Assembly (NCBI GenBank): GCA_002780065.1
Contig: PEWQ01000154.1
Coordinates: 1-5,530, forward strand
Origin: Candidatus Hydrogenedentes bacterium CG07_land_8_20_14_0_80_42_17
GTDB taxonomy: Bacteria; UBA8481
Reading direction: 5' to 3'
Length of the DNA: 5,530 nt
Below the pieces are notes generated by a model. The model was given only the letters and a program-made list of their open reading frames with translations, made no database searches and had not been told where the DNA came from. Below, in pieces: positions 1 through 5,530 of the stretch; position 1 is the stretch's first letter; the number at the start of each line of letters is the position of its first letter. Position numbers and translations under genes: made by a program.

Positions 1-10
1 TGCGAAATAA

Positions 11-52
11 TTGAAAAATGAAAATTGGAAAAATAAAATTTTCAATTTGCAA
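11..52. repeat. AT-rich imperfect inverted repeat
   Basis: Positions 11-26 (TTGAAAAATGAAAATT) pair with the reverse complement of 37-52 at 14 of 16 positions, around a 10-base spacer. The right arm runs into the 7-bp tandem repeat. The composition is nearly all A/T, so some self-complementarity is expected by chance. It could be one edge of a small non-autonomous repeat that continues to the left of the window. Confidence 0.45.
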
Positions 53-70
53 TTTCCAATTTGCAATTTC
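43..70. repeat. Tandem 7-bp repeat, four units
   Basis: The 14-mer CAATTTGCAATTTC occurs twice back to back (43-56 and 57-70) with no mismatch. It resolves into four 7-bp units of the form CAATTT followed alternately by G and C. It is too short and simple to be a CRISPR array and contains no spacers. Confidence 0.85.
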
Positions 71-94
71 AAATATAATAACATACCAGATACC

Positions 95-140
95 AAGACA
101 CTGAGATTTTTATCTATTTTTTTCCGTGTCTCAGTGCCTC
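95..140 (-). repeat. Imperfect hairpin in the 3' region of the operon transcript
   Basis: Minus-strand RNA can form a 12-bp stem between 140-129 (GAGGCACTGAGA) and 106-95 (TCTCAGTGTCTT), with two G-U wobbles and no mismatch, around a 22-base A-rich loop. The same two positions are A-C mismatches in plus-strand RNA, so pairing favours the direction in which the operon is read. No T run follows, so it does not look like an intrinsic terminator. It may be part of a dispersed palindromic repeat or a 3'-end stabilising structure. Confidence 0.45.
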
Positions 141-261
141 TGATCTTTTCGAACCCTGTTGTGAGGTTTTTTCATCTTCATGGTAACTCTGTGGTTGCAT
201 TCCATATCGACTTGCATGACTCCGGTATAAATACAGATTTTCTAATTTTACAAATCACGCA

Positions 262-1722
262 TCACTGTCTTTGAATCGACTCCAGCCTCCCGTTTATGGC
301 TCTGATTATTTTTTCCCATACTTCAAATGGAAGGTCTGGTGCTCCTGACTCACTGAATGAACCTATGACTCTTTCGTTGATAATCAGATTGGCAATGATA
401 GTCAGTTTGCCGTTTTGAACCTTGTATTCTCCTTCTACAACAAATGGCCCTGATGAATTGTAAAAGCCTTTCTTCTTCCAACTCTTGTGCAGAACTTCCA
501 TCGCTGATGTTCCGAGCCAATCGTAATCCTCAGGCCCTTCTCTATATGCAAACGGCATAGCTCTTACACCTAACATAATTTTTTCTGCAACTGGAGTCGG
601 AGGAATAGGCTCAAGATATTCGGAGGACTCTTCTTCAACACTGACGCTGACAGTTATGTGTGAACTTGCCGCCTGATTTTTTTGAGGAGTAGGAAAAGAA
701 ATTTCAGAGCTCGGCACTGATTCTTGAGGCTTATTCGAAATGGTTTGATAGTCCGGTTCACGCCTTGCCTCTCCAAAAGCATACGAGAGCGAAAATCTAT
801 GGTTGTCGCCAAGCCTTTCAAATGGAACGTACGCATAATCCAGAGAGACCCCGGCGAGAGTGACTCCTGCTCCTGCGGTAAAACCTTTGTAGTCGCTTGT
901 GTTGTTGTCGAATCGATATCCGCCTCTTAGCGCTAGAGCGGGAATTGGAAGAACCTCTGCGCCTGCTGAAATCACCGGAGTGTTGTCTATCGCAAGATTG
1001 GCGTCTATTCCTAAACGAAGCCGATCTCTTAAAAATCTGTTTCCCGCCGATAATTTCAAAGTGACCGGCAATGGATCCGATTCATATCTGAACCTCGACA
1101 AGAATCCTAGATTTTGAACTGCGGCGCCGAGCCTCCATGTCTTTCCAATCGGAGCATAGAGCAATCCCAAATCGTATGCTAGACCTGTTGCTGACTCGTC
1201 GGAGATGGTTTGCTGAATGAATTTTGCCGTCATGCCCCACCTGAATCTGTGAGTTCCCCACAAAAATTCATTTGAATATGCTAGAGCGAGTAAATGATCG
1301 TAAGCAGAAAAATTTCCTGCAATCGTATATGGATTTCCTGCCCCCGGCGAATTAAGAATAGTTCGAGTCATCGAACCGTAATCGAGCAAAGTATAGTTAA
1401 GCGCAAAAGTTCCGTAGGGTTTTGAAATCGGATGAGCGTAAAAGATTGAATTGAGTTTTATGTCGGCAACCAATTCCGCGTGCGAAAATTGAATCTGTTT
1501 TTTTGGCAGAGCTGAAAGTCCTGCAGGATTTGAGTAGATTGAAGCAACATCGTCTCCGAGAGCTCCGTAAGCCTCGGCAAGCGCCGCGGCTCGGGGGGAA
1601 ATAGTGAGTTTCAGAAATGATGCTCCGGTCGTCCCGAGATCTTTTCGACCGAGCGCATGAAGAGGAGGTGCTACCGAAAAGAAAATAAAAAGTGCAGTCG
1701 TAATAACAAATTTATTCTTCAT
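262..1722 (-). CDS. PorV/PorQ-family outer-membrane beta-barrel with a C-terminal TolB-N/FlgO-like extension
   Basis: A 486-aa protein. Residues 1-23 are a signal peptide (MKNK, hydrophobic core, LHA). Residues ~28-70 carry the family signature: GTTGASFLKLTISPRAAALA, then GDDVASIYSNPAGLSAL. Alternating-hydrophobicity strands continue to ~318, ending in HRFSLSYAFGE as the last barrel strand. PorV and PorQ belong to the T9SS; PorV carries CTD-bearing cargo from the translocon to the attachment complex. Known members end near the last strand. Here a Pro/Ser/Glu-rich linker (~319-380) leads to a ~105-residue domain (IMLGVRAMPF, DWLGTSAMEVLHKSW, FVVEGEYK, LTIIANLI, VWEKIIRAINGRLE) that resembles TolB-N/FlgO/CsgG-type folds and should face the periplasm. 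The start ATG overlaps the previous stop as ATGA, and no good Shine-Dalgarno lies within 12 bases, so translational coupling is likely. There are no cysteines. Family assignment is firm; PorV versus PorQ versus a lineage-specific paralog cannot be decided here. Confidence 0.95.
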   Translation of the reverse strand: MKNKFVITTALFIFFSVAPPLHALGRKDLGTTGASFLKLTISPRAAALAEAYGALGDDVASIYSNPAGLSALPKKQIQFSHAELVADIKLNSIFYAHPISKPYGTFALNYTLLDYGSMTRTILNSPGAGNPYTIAGNFSAYDHLLALAYSNEFLWGTHRFRWGMTAKFIQQTISDESATGLAYDLGLLYAPIGKTWRLGAAVQNLGFLSRFRYESDPLPVTLKLSAGNRFLRDRLRLGIDANLAIDNTPVISAGAEVLPIPALALRGGYRFDNNTSDYKGFTAGAGVTLAGVSLDYAYVPFERLGDNHRFSLSYAFGEARREPDYQTISNKPQESVPSSEISFPTPQKNQAASSHITVSVSVEEESSEYLEPIPPTPVAEKIMLGVRAMPFAYREGPEDYDWLGTSAMEVLHKSWKKKGFYNSSGPFVVEGEYKVQNGKLTIIANLIINERVIGSFSESGAPDLPFEVWEKIIRAINGRLESIQRQ

Positions 1723-4544
1723 TTAATTATTGCGACCTTTCCGATCTTCACCATTCCATTGGCTCGAATCCAGAAGATGTAAACGCCTGACGCGACATCC
1801 CTGCTGAAGTCGTTCTTCGCATCCCATTTTGCAATTACGCTGTTGCCCTGCACTTCGAATTCCGACGCATCTTCTCGATTCAATATCCTTACCCGCTCGC
1901 CGGCAACATTGAATATCTCGATTCGGTCGGTTGAAGGCGGCATGAAAGCAAAAGTGATTCTCGCAGGCAATGGATGCCCCGCATCGATGTACTCCTTTGC
2001 GTTGAACGGATTCGGATAGACAACAAGTCTGTCGAAATTCGTAATGTCTCCGGCGCCTGCCAGAACATTCCAAATAGAAAGTTCACTTGTGATTATTGCG
2101 ACTCGATCGCTGTCTACCTGAACCCACTGTGTCTTTTCTGAAGAAGGCGCAACCCACTGCTTCGAATTTTCATCGAGCTTTCTTATCACGAGTCTGCGCT
2201 CATTAACAAATCCTGGACTGTATACTGTGACGCTGTCGGTTGTAATGTAATGAATTCTTAAAGTTGCCTCGACAAAGTAATCTGAAGGAGCAATAGCTCC
2301 GCTTGGCCTTATTATTCGTATCAGCCTGATCGGAGAGTAAGTGTCGGGATAAATGCCGTTGGAGATTAGCTCGACTGTCGGATCAAAGAATATCTTTTCG
2401 TTTGCTTCATCTATAGCTGCAAGTGAAATTGCGAGTTCTGTTTCAGTGAAGTTTGCGTAGTCGTAAATTTCATCGTAATTCAAAATTTGAAGATAATAAT
2501 ATGTATCATTGTAATTCAGAGATGATTTTGTAATTTCGATTTCGGTAACTCCCAGCGCGTCGGTAAATGTAGATATGATGCTGTCTGATGGACTCTTGAT
2601 TTGACATTGCCCAATGTTTGAACCGATGGATTCACCGTCAACTGCAACGGAAAATATTCTTGCATAATAAGTTGTATTCGAAATCAGACCGGATGTTTCG
2701 ATTACATTTACGTTTGTTGCAGTCGTGCAGACTCTTGCTGATGCAATTCCGGAATCGACTTTTGATAAATTGGAATCGAGATAAATTTCGTAGTGGTCGA
2801 TTAAGTTTATGTTCTGAGCTGGAGGCATCCACGAAATTATTGCGCGTGTATCCCACGCGGTGACAGACAATCCGACGGGTGGAAGCAGTGCTGGTGGGAA
2901 CGGAGTAGAAACGGAAAGTTTAGCGGTTGTGGGAACGTTCCAATTATCTCCGGTGACGTTCCATTCGTTGTTGCCGGAGTCACCGTAAACTTTGTTGATT
3001 ACATCTCTGGCAGGATTCAAATAATCGTTTCCTGTAGAAAATGCCTCTGTCCATATTCTTGGAACAAAACCGAAAGGAGCAGAATAAGTGAGAGCAACTT
3101 CTATCCATGATGTTTCATTATTTGTCGAGCGCGATATTAATGCATTACCTTGACTTGACCACGAGGAACCATCCCACTTCATCAGCTCGGCAACATCAGC
3201 CGGAGGCCCATTCGTTTGGTCGGAAGTTTTAATGAATACTGCATACTCGGGACGCCGAGAAGGAAATGCGACATTCTTTGCATAACTGCCAAGCGAGGCA
3301 TGCTTCAAGTCAACTGCGCCTTGCGAATCTCCGGTTGTGTCGATCAATAAAACGTAAGCGCCCCAGTTTGCTTGAAAAATATCTCCGGCAATTTCCAGCG
3401 CATAGTACAGATATTGAGCATCGCGAGTCACCCACATTCGAGTGAGATCCAGATTCGAAAAAGATTGGTCGCCGCGAGGATCGTTGGCAATTGGAGATCC
3501 ATACATGGCATCGATGCTCCCATCGATTTCGACCGCAGGTTTAATCCATTTTACTTCTTTGTATCCGCCGGACCACTCGAACTGTTTTGTCTCGTAGCTC
3601 GACATGCCGTATGCGTTAACTGTTTTGATTGTGTAAACGAATACCGAGTCGGGTTGAGCAACGATAGATGTATCTATTAGATATATTGGCGAGTTCCATG
3701 GATTGCTGTCGTCTTCATCGGAATATATCGAAAACCCGGTGACTGTTTGAGTTATGTTCTGAAACGGCAATTGAGAGAGTGGAGTAATTGGATTTGATTC
3801 AGCTCGAAGAATTTGAAATCCGTAAAGTGGTGCGCCTGACAAAAAGCGGCTTGCGCCTTCTACGTGCGGAGCAAAATTATCTCCGCCGATAGAGTAGTCC
3901 CATGAAAGCTGAGCCTTGGACGTTCCAATTTGCAGTGCATTTACGTCGTAGCTGTTCGTTCCTTCGAGACTCCCTGAGGTATCATGGTCAGTACCTTGCG
4001 AAATGAGAGTTGTCGCCAGCCACGATGCAAGAAACGGATTGGCGATTGAAAATGTCGTGTCCGCGCCTTGTTCACCCCAAACAGATTTATCTCCATACGC
4101 GTTATACACGACATATCCGTTGCTTGCATTTGATGGAATGGTAACGGTGCGACTTCGGTTCGAATCTTGATTTCTTGTGCCGTTCGGTTCAGTATTTAGA
4201 AATGCGTCAGTGGAGTCCGGCTCGAATTCAGGAATCCGAAATTCAAAATAGTATTGATAACTAGCGCCGGGATAGACTGTTGCCATCACTGCCCAAGAGC
4301 CGTCGCCGAGCGGCGTCATTATCAACCCTGATTTTGAATCGACAGTATTGTCGGAAGGATTAGCTACAATTATTTTAACTGAACTTTCAGGTGTGGTTGC
4401 TCCTGTGAAGAGAATTGCTTTTGGAAAATCTGCAAATGGTTTTTGGACCGGCAATGCAATAATTGACGGAGCAGGCAATATAAATAATAGAAACGATAAA
4501 TAAATCATAAAACGCATCAATTTCATATTGACTGTTAAAAGCAT
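1719..4544 (-). CDS. Multidomain secreted protein with C-terminal T9SS (type A) sorting domain; probable non-catalytic surface protein
   Basis: A 941-aa protein counted from the ATG at 4544. Residues ~7-30 (MKLMRF then a hydrophobic stretch ending SIIA) form a signal peptide. Residues ~43-137 resemble an early-set/CBM48-like domain, with GDGSW, YPGASYQYYFEF and a closing NRSRTVTIP strand. Residues ~138-326 include an FN3-like module shared with the upstream gene. Residues ~331-546 resemble CBM9/DOMON-type glycan-binding domains (VEIDGSIDAMYGSP, then W-V-T-R-D-x-Q-Y-L-Y-Y-A-L). Residues ~555-649 are an FN3 domain (ISWMPP, HYEIYLD, TYYARIFSVAVDG) holding the protein's only two cysteines. Residues ~656-833 are beta-rich and unassigned, with a W-V-x-P-S...S-E-L-S-I-W pattern common just before sorting domains. 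Residues ~838-941 are the T9SS CTD: YPNPF, an amphipathic ITFAF strand, GERVR, WDAKN, SGVYIFWI and the final GKVAIIK. The expected route is Sec export, T9SS passage across the outer membrane, CTD removal and surface attachment. No glycosidase or protease domain was recognised, so a binding or scaffold role is an inference. Confidence 0.95.
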   Translation of the reverse strand: MLLTVNMKLMRFMIYLSFLLFILPAPSIIALPVQKPFADFPKAILFTGATTPESSVKIIVANPSDNTVDSKSGLIMTPLGDGSWAVMATVYPGASYQYYFEFRIPEFEPDSTDAFLNTEPNGTRNQDSNRSRTVTIPSNASNGYVVYNAYGDKSVWGEQGADTTFSIANPFLASWLATTLISQGTDHDTSGSLEGTNSYDVNALQIGTSKAQLSWDYSIGGDNFAPHVEGASRFLSGAPLYGFQILRAESNPITPLSQLPFQNITQTVTGFSIYSDEDDSNPWNSPIYLIDTSIVAQPDSVFVYTIKTVNAYGMSSYETKQFEWSGGYKEVKWIKPAVEIDGSIDAMYGSPIANDPRGDQSFSNLDLTRMWVTRDAQYLYYALEIAGDIFQANWGAYVLLIDTTGDSQGAVDLKHASLGSYAKNVAFPSRRPEYAVFIKTSDQTNGPPADVAELMKWDGSSWSSQGNALISRSTNNETSWIEVALTYSAPFGFVPRIWTEAFSTGNDYLNPARDVINKVYGDSGNNEWNVTGDNWNVPTTAKLSVSTPFPPALLPPVGLSVTAWDTRAIISWMPPAQNINLIDHYEIYLDSNLSKVDSGIASARVCTTATNVNVIETSGLISNTTYYARIFSVAVDGESIGSNIGQCQIKSPSDSIISTFTDALGVTEIEITKSSLNYNDTYYYLQILNYDEIYDYANFTETELAISLAAIDEANEKIFFDPTVELISNGIYPDTYSPIRLIRIIRPSGAIAPSDYFVEATLRIHYITTDSVTVYSPGFVNERRLVIRKLDENSKQWVAPSSEKTQWVQVDSDRVAIITSELSIWNVLAGAGDITNFDRLVVYPNPFNAKEYIDAGHPLPARITFAFMPPSTDRIEIFNVAGERVRILNREDASEFEVQGNSVIAKWDAKNDFSRDVASGVYIFWIRANGMVKIGKVAIIK

Positions 4545-4551
4545 ATTTATT

Positions 4552-4557
4552 TCCACC
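4552..4557 (-). promoter_or_regulatory. Shine-Dalgarno-like site choosing the ATG at 4544
   Basis: On the minus strand GGTGGA lies 7 bases before ATG (4544-4542). It matches GGAGGA at five of six positions with normal spacing. The first in-frame candidate, GTG at 4556, lies inside this motif and so would have no ribosome site of its own. Later in-frame ATGs (4526, 4517, 4508) have no purine-rich element before them. The ATG at 4544 is therefore preferred, though a start at 4526 would still leave a complete signal peptide. Confidence 0.55.
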
Positions 4558-4600
4558 GGTCGAAAAATTTCTGTTTTTGTTCTTCATCCCTCCCCATTGA

Positions 4601-4641
4601 AAAGAAAAAATGCCGGGCGCTGTAATCTTCTACAGCGCCCG
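4601..4641 (-). terminator. Rho-independent terminator after the partial upstream gene
   Basis: Read on the minus strand, an 11-bp perfect stem (CGGGCGCTGTA / TACAGCGCCCG, positions 4641-4631 and 4624-4614) closes a 6-base loop. Three bases later comes TTTTTTCTTTT. The stem starts 25 bases past the stop of the upstream gene. On the plus strand no T run follows, so it acts in one direction. It sits only about 57 bases before the start of the next minus-strand gene, so downstream genes need either readthrough or a promoter squeezed into that gap. Confidence 0.9.
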
Positions 4642-4666
4642 AACACAAAATTACAACCTTAGAGGA

Positions 4667-5530
4667 TCAACCGATGTTACGCTTGATTTTTACTGCTGTC
4701 GCAGGCATTCGAAGATCAGGCCTTCTTACACCGTCAATGTAAGGTGTGAGATAAACCCGTCCTGTTGTGCGTCCGTCAGGAAATACAACTTCGTCGTTGA
4801 AATGCTCTACGATGAAGAAGACTCGAATCGCGGGGCCTCGTGTAATTGAATCGTTTCCACCGCTGAAGTCCTGACGAGTTGTATCGTTATTCAGATATTG
4901 ATATGCATTGTACCAAGTCACGCAATAATAAAATGTGCTGACAGTGTCAGGCATCGATGTGTCAATACAGTTAGTCACATTGAAGGAATTATTATCGTCG
5001 TCAGCATAGTTTGTATCGCCGCCATTGGTTACGAGTGTAGTAATGTCGTTAAATGCCAACCCTGAAAATCCGGCTTGCGCAGGTGAATCCGAGCGCCAGA
5101 TGCGGAATCCGTATTGCGGTGAACCTTTGAGAGTTTGTGTTCCAATATAAGTGTTGGCGCCCATGACTGACGGAACAAATATTTCAGCGCCGCCTATATT
5201 GAACGTCCATGAAAGCTGGAATGAAGAGTCGCCTGTCTGGAGCACATCTAATCCGTAAGCATTGGTTCCATCCATATTGCCGAAATAAGTATCAGGAGAA
5301 CCGTTTGAAACTCGAGCAAAAGTGTCGGCCGGCACGTTTAGCCCGGCCATTGTCACCCAACCGCCGTAATTAGTGAGATACGGATTTTCAGTTGTGAGCA
5401 CATCAGTATCAGGACCCTGATATCCAATTACTGAAGAATCTCCATAAACGTGATAAAGAATATAGCCATCAGTTGCAGTAGTTGGAATCAACACAGAGCG
5501 AGCTCGATTTCTATCTTGATCGCGTTCATT
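4667..5530 (-). CDS. C-terminal part of a secreted FN3-like protein, paralog of the downstream gene, no T9SS sorting domain (5' end outside window)
   Basis: Function is not recognised. The frame is open to the window edge (first visible residues NERDQDRNRARS) and ends at a TGA, leaving 287 visible residues of a longer protein. The first ~225 align without difficulty to residues ~124-326 of the next gene. Shared landmarks are the Arg-rich R-x-Q-D-x-N-R-x-R motif, a YGD-S-V-x-G-x-QG block, [DE]GTN-[SA]-Y, LSW-x(3)-IGG, YGF-x-I-x-R and a PD-[ST]-V...NAY strand pair, the last part resembling an FN3 fold. Two cysteines (NC-IDTS and YYC-VTW) lie on what should be neighbouring strands and are absent from the paralog, so a disulfide is possible. 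The last ~62 residues have no counterpart in the paralog, and no YPNPF-type sorting domain follows. The stop is 25 bases before an intrinsic terminator. By analogy with the paralog, the missing N-terminus probably carries a signal peptide and an early-set domain; this is inference. A GTG at 5494 is internal, not the start. Confidence 0.9.
   Translation of the reverse strand, partial: NERDQDRNRARSVLIPTTATDGYILYHVYGDSSVIGYQGPDTDVLTTENPYLTNYGGWVTMAGLNVPADTFARVSNGSPDTYFGNMDGTNAYGLDVLQTGDSSFQLSWTFNIGGAEIFVPSVMGANTYIGTQTLKGSPQYGFRIWRSDSPAQAGFSGLAFNDITTLVTNGGDTNYADDDNNSFNVTNCIDTSMPDTVSTFYYCVTWYNAYQYLNNDTTRQDFSGGNDSITRGPAIRVFFIVEHFNDEVVFPDGRTTGRVYLTPYIDGVRRPDLRMPATAVKIKRNIG

Larger units (their letters stand above)
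1..261. other. Non-coding, repeat-bearing AT-rich region downstream of the operon
   Basis: This stretch follows the stop of the barrel gene and I see no credible gene in it. It has two parts. Positions 1-80 are very AT-rich, with short tandem and inverted repeats. Positions ~85-200 contain degenerate runs of the type CCACAGAG, CAGAGGCACTGAGACACGG (minus strand), a style of intergenic repeat I recall from many environmental bacterial genomes; that resemblance is from memory. No intrinsic terminator with a T run was found for the minus-strand operon. Confidence 0.6.

Noticed and set aside
43-70. Possible CRISPR-like array
   Set aside because: The units are 7 bp, directly abutting and without spacers; no cas genes are present.
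97-138. Intrinsic terminator of the cargo/barrel operon
   Set aside because: The stem is acceptable, but minus-strand sequence after it (GGTATCTGG) has no T run and the 22-base loop is long.
11-274. 87-codon plus-strand frame across the left intergenic region
   Set aside because: Its residues are a translation of the CAATTT repeats and AT-rich DNA, with no Shine-Dalgarno and no protein-like pattern.
3467-3475. RGD tripeptide in the CBM9/DOMON-like domain as a cell-adhesion motif
   Set aside because: A single RGD (NDPRGDQSF) in a 941-aa protein is expected by chance often enough, and nothing else suggests integrin binding.
4387-4587. 66-codon frame beginning ATGAAGAACAAAAAC directly after GGGGAGGG
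   Set aside because: The purine block touches the ATG with no spacing, the frame overlaps the signal peptide and early-set region of the 941-aa gene out of phase, and no frameshift is needed to explain that gene.
4547-4597. 16-codon possible leader peptide (MGRDEEQKQKFFDRWK) ending two bases before the ATG at 4544
   Set aside because: The position is suggestive, but T-rich sequence rather than a Shine-Dalgarno precedes it and there is no regulatory codon run. A frame this short is easily due to chance.
4646-4653. TAATTTTG on the minus strand, matching the Bacteroidetes -7 consensus TAnnTTTG
   Set aside because: There is no TTG/TTTG at the usual -33 spacing, and transcription would start inside the terminator stem and meet the terminator at once.
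4610-4849. 79-codon plus-strand frame beginning in the terminator stem
   Set aside because: It is antisense to the well-supported upstream gene and starts inside the hairpin.
4667-5494. Start of the upstream gene at the GTG at 5494
   Set aside because: The frame is open upstream to the window edge and the residues before the GTG align with the paralog (RDQDRNRAR versus RNQDSNRSR), so the GTG is an internal valine.

Overview
All three genes in this window lie on the minus strand, so transcription runs from high to low coordinates. Two products are large secreted or surface proteins and the third is an outer-membrane beta-barrel. The best lineage clue is one protein that ends in a type A sorting domain of the type IX secretion system (T9SS; YPNPF motif, then a FlgD-like Ig fold), followed directly by a PorV/PorQ-family barrel. 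Together these point to the Bacteroidetes/Chlorobi/Ignavibacteria (FCB) side of the tree. An Ignavibacteria-like or related uncultured lineage is my guess from domain style; no marker gene is present to confirm it.

Layout in transcription order. (1) 5530-4667 is the C-terminal 287 codons of a secreted-type protein whose start lies outside the window. It ends without a T9SS sorting domain. (2) At 4641-4601 there is a strong intrinsic terminator: an 11-bp GC-rich stem followed by a T run. (3) 4544-1719 is a 941-aa multidomain protein whose N-terminal third is clearly paralogous to gene 1. Its apparent order is signal peptide, early-set/CBM48-like domain, FN3-like module, CBM9/DOMON-like domain, FN3 domain, a beta-rich pre-CTD domain, and T9SS CTD. 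No catalytic domain is recognisable. (4) 1722-262 overlaps gene 3 by four bases (ATGA). It is a PorV/PorQ-family barrel carrying an unusual C-terminal extension of about 170 residues: a Pro/Ser/Glu-rich linker and a compact domain resembling the TolB-N/FlgO/CsgG type. (5) 261-1 is non-coding, AT-rich and repeat-bearing, with 7-bp tandem units, an inverted repeat and an imperfect hairpin.

How the genes may work together (inference): the 941-aa protein looks like a T9SS cargo, possibly a non-catalytic glycan-binding surface protein. In characterised T9SS, PorV-type proteins shuttle cargo from the translocon to the attachment machinery. Cargo and PorV-like barrel are translationally coupled here, which suggests a dedicated cargo/shuttle pair. 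The most unusual feature is the putative periplasmic domain fused to the barrel. The second is a cargo-like paralog that lacks the sorting signal.
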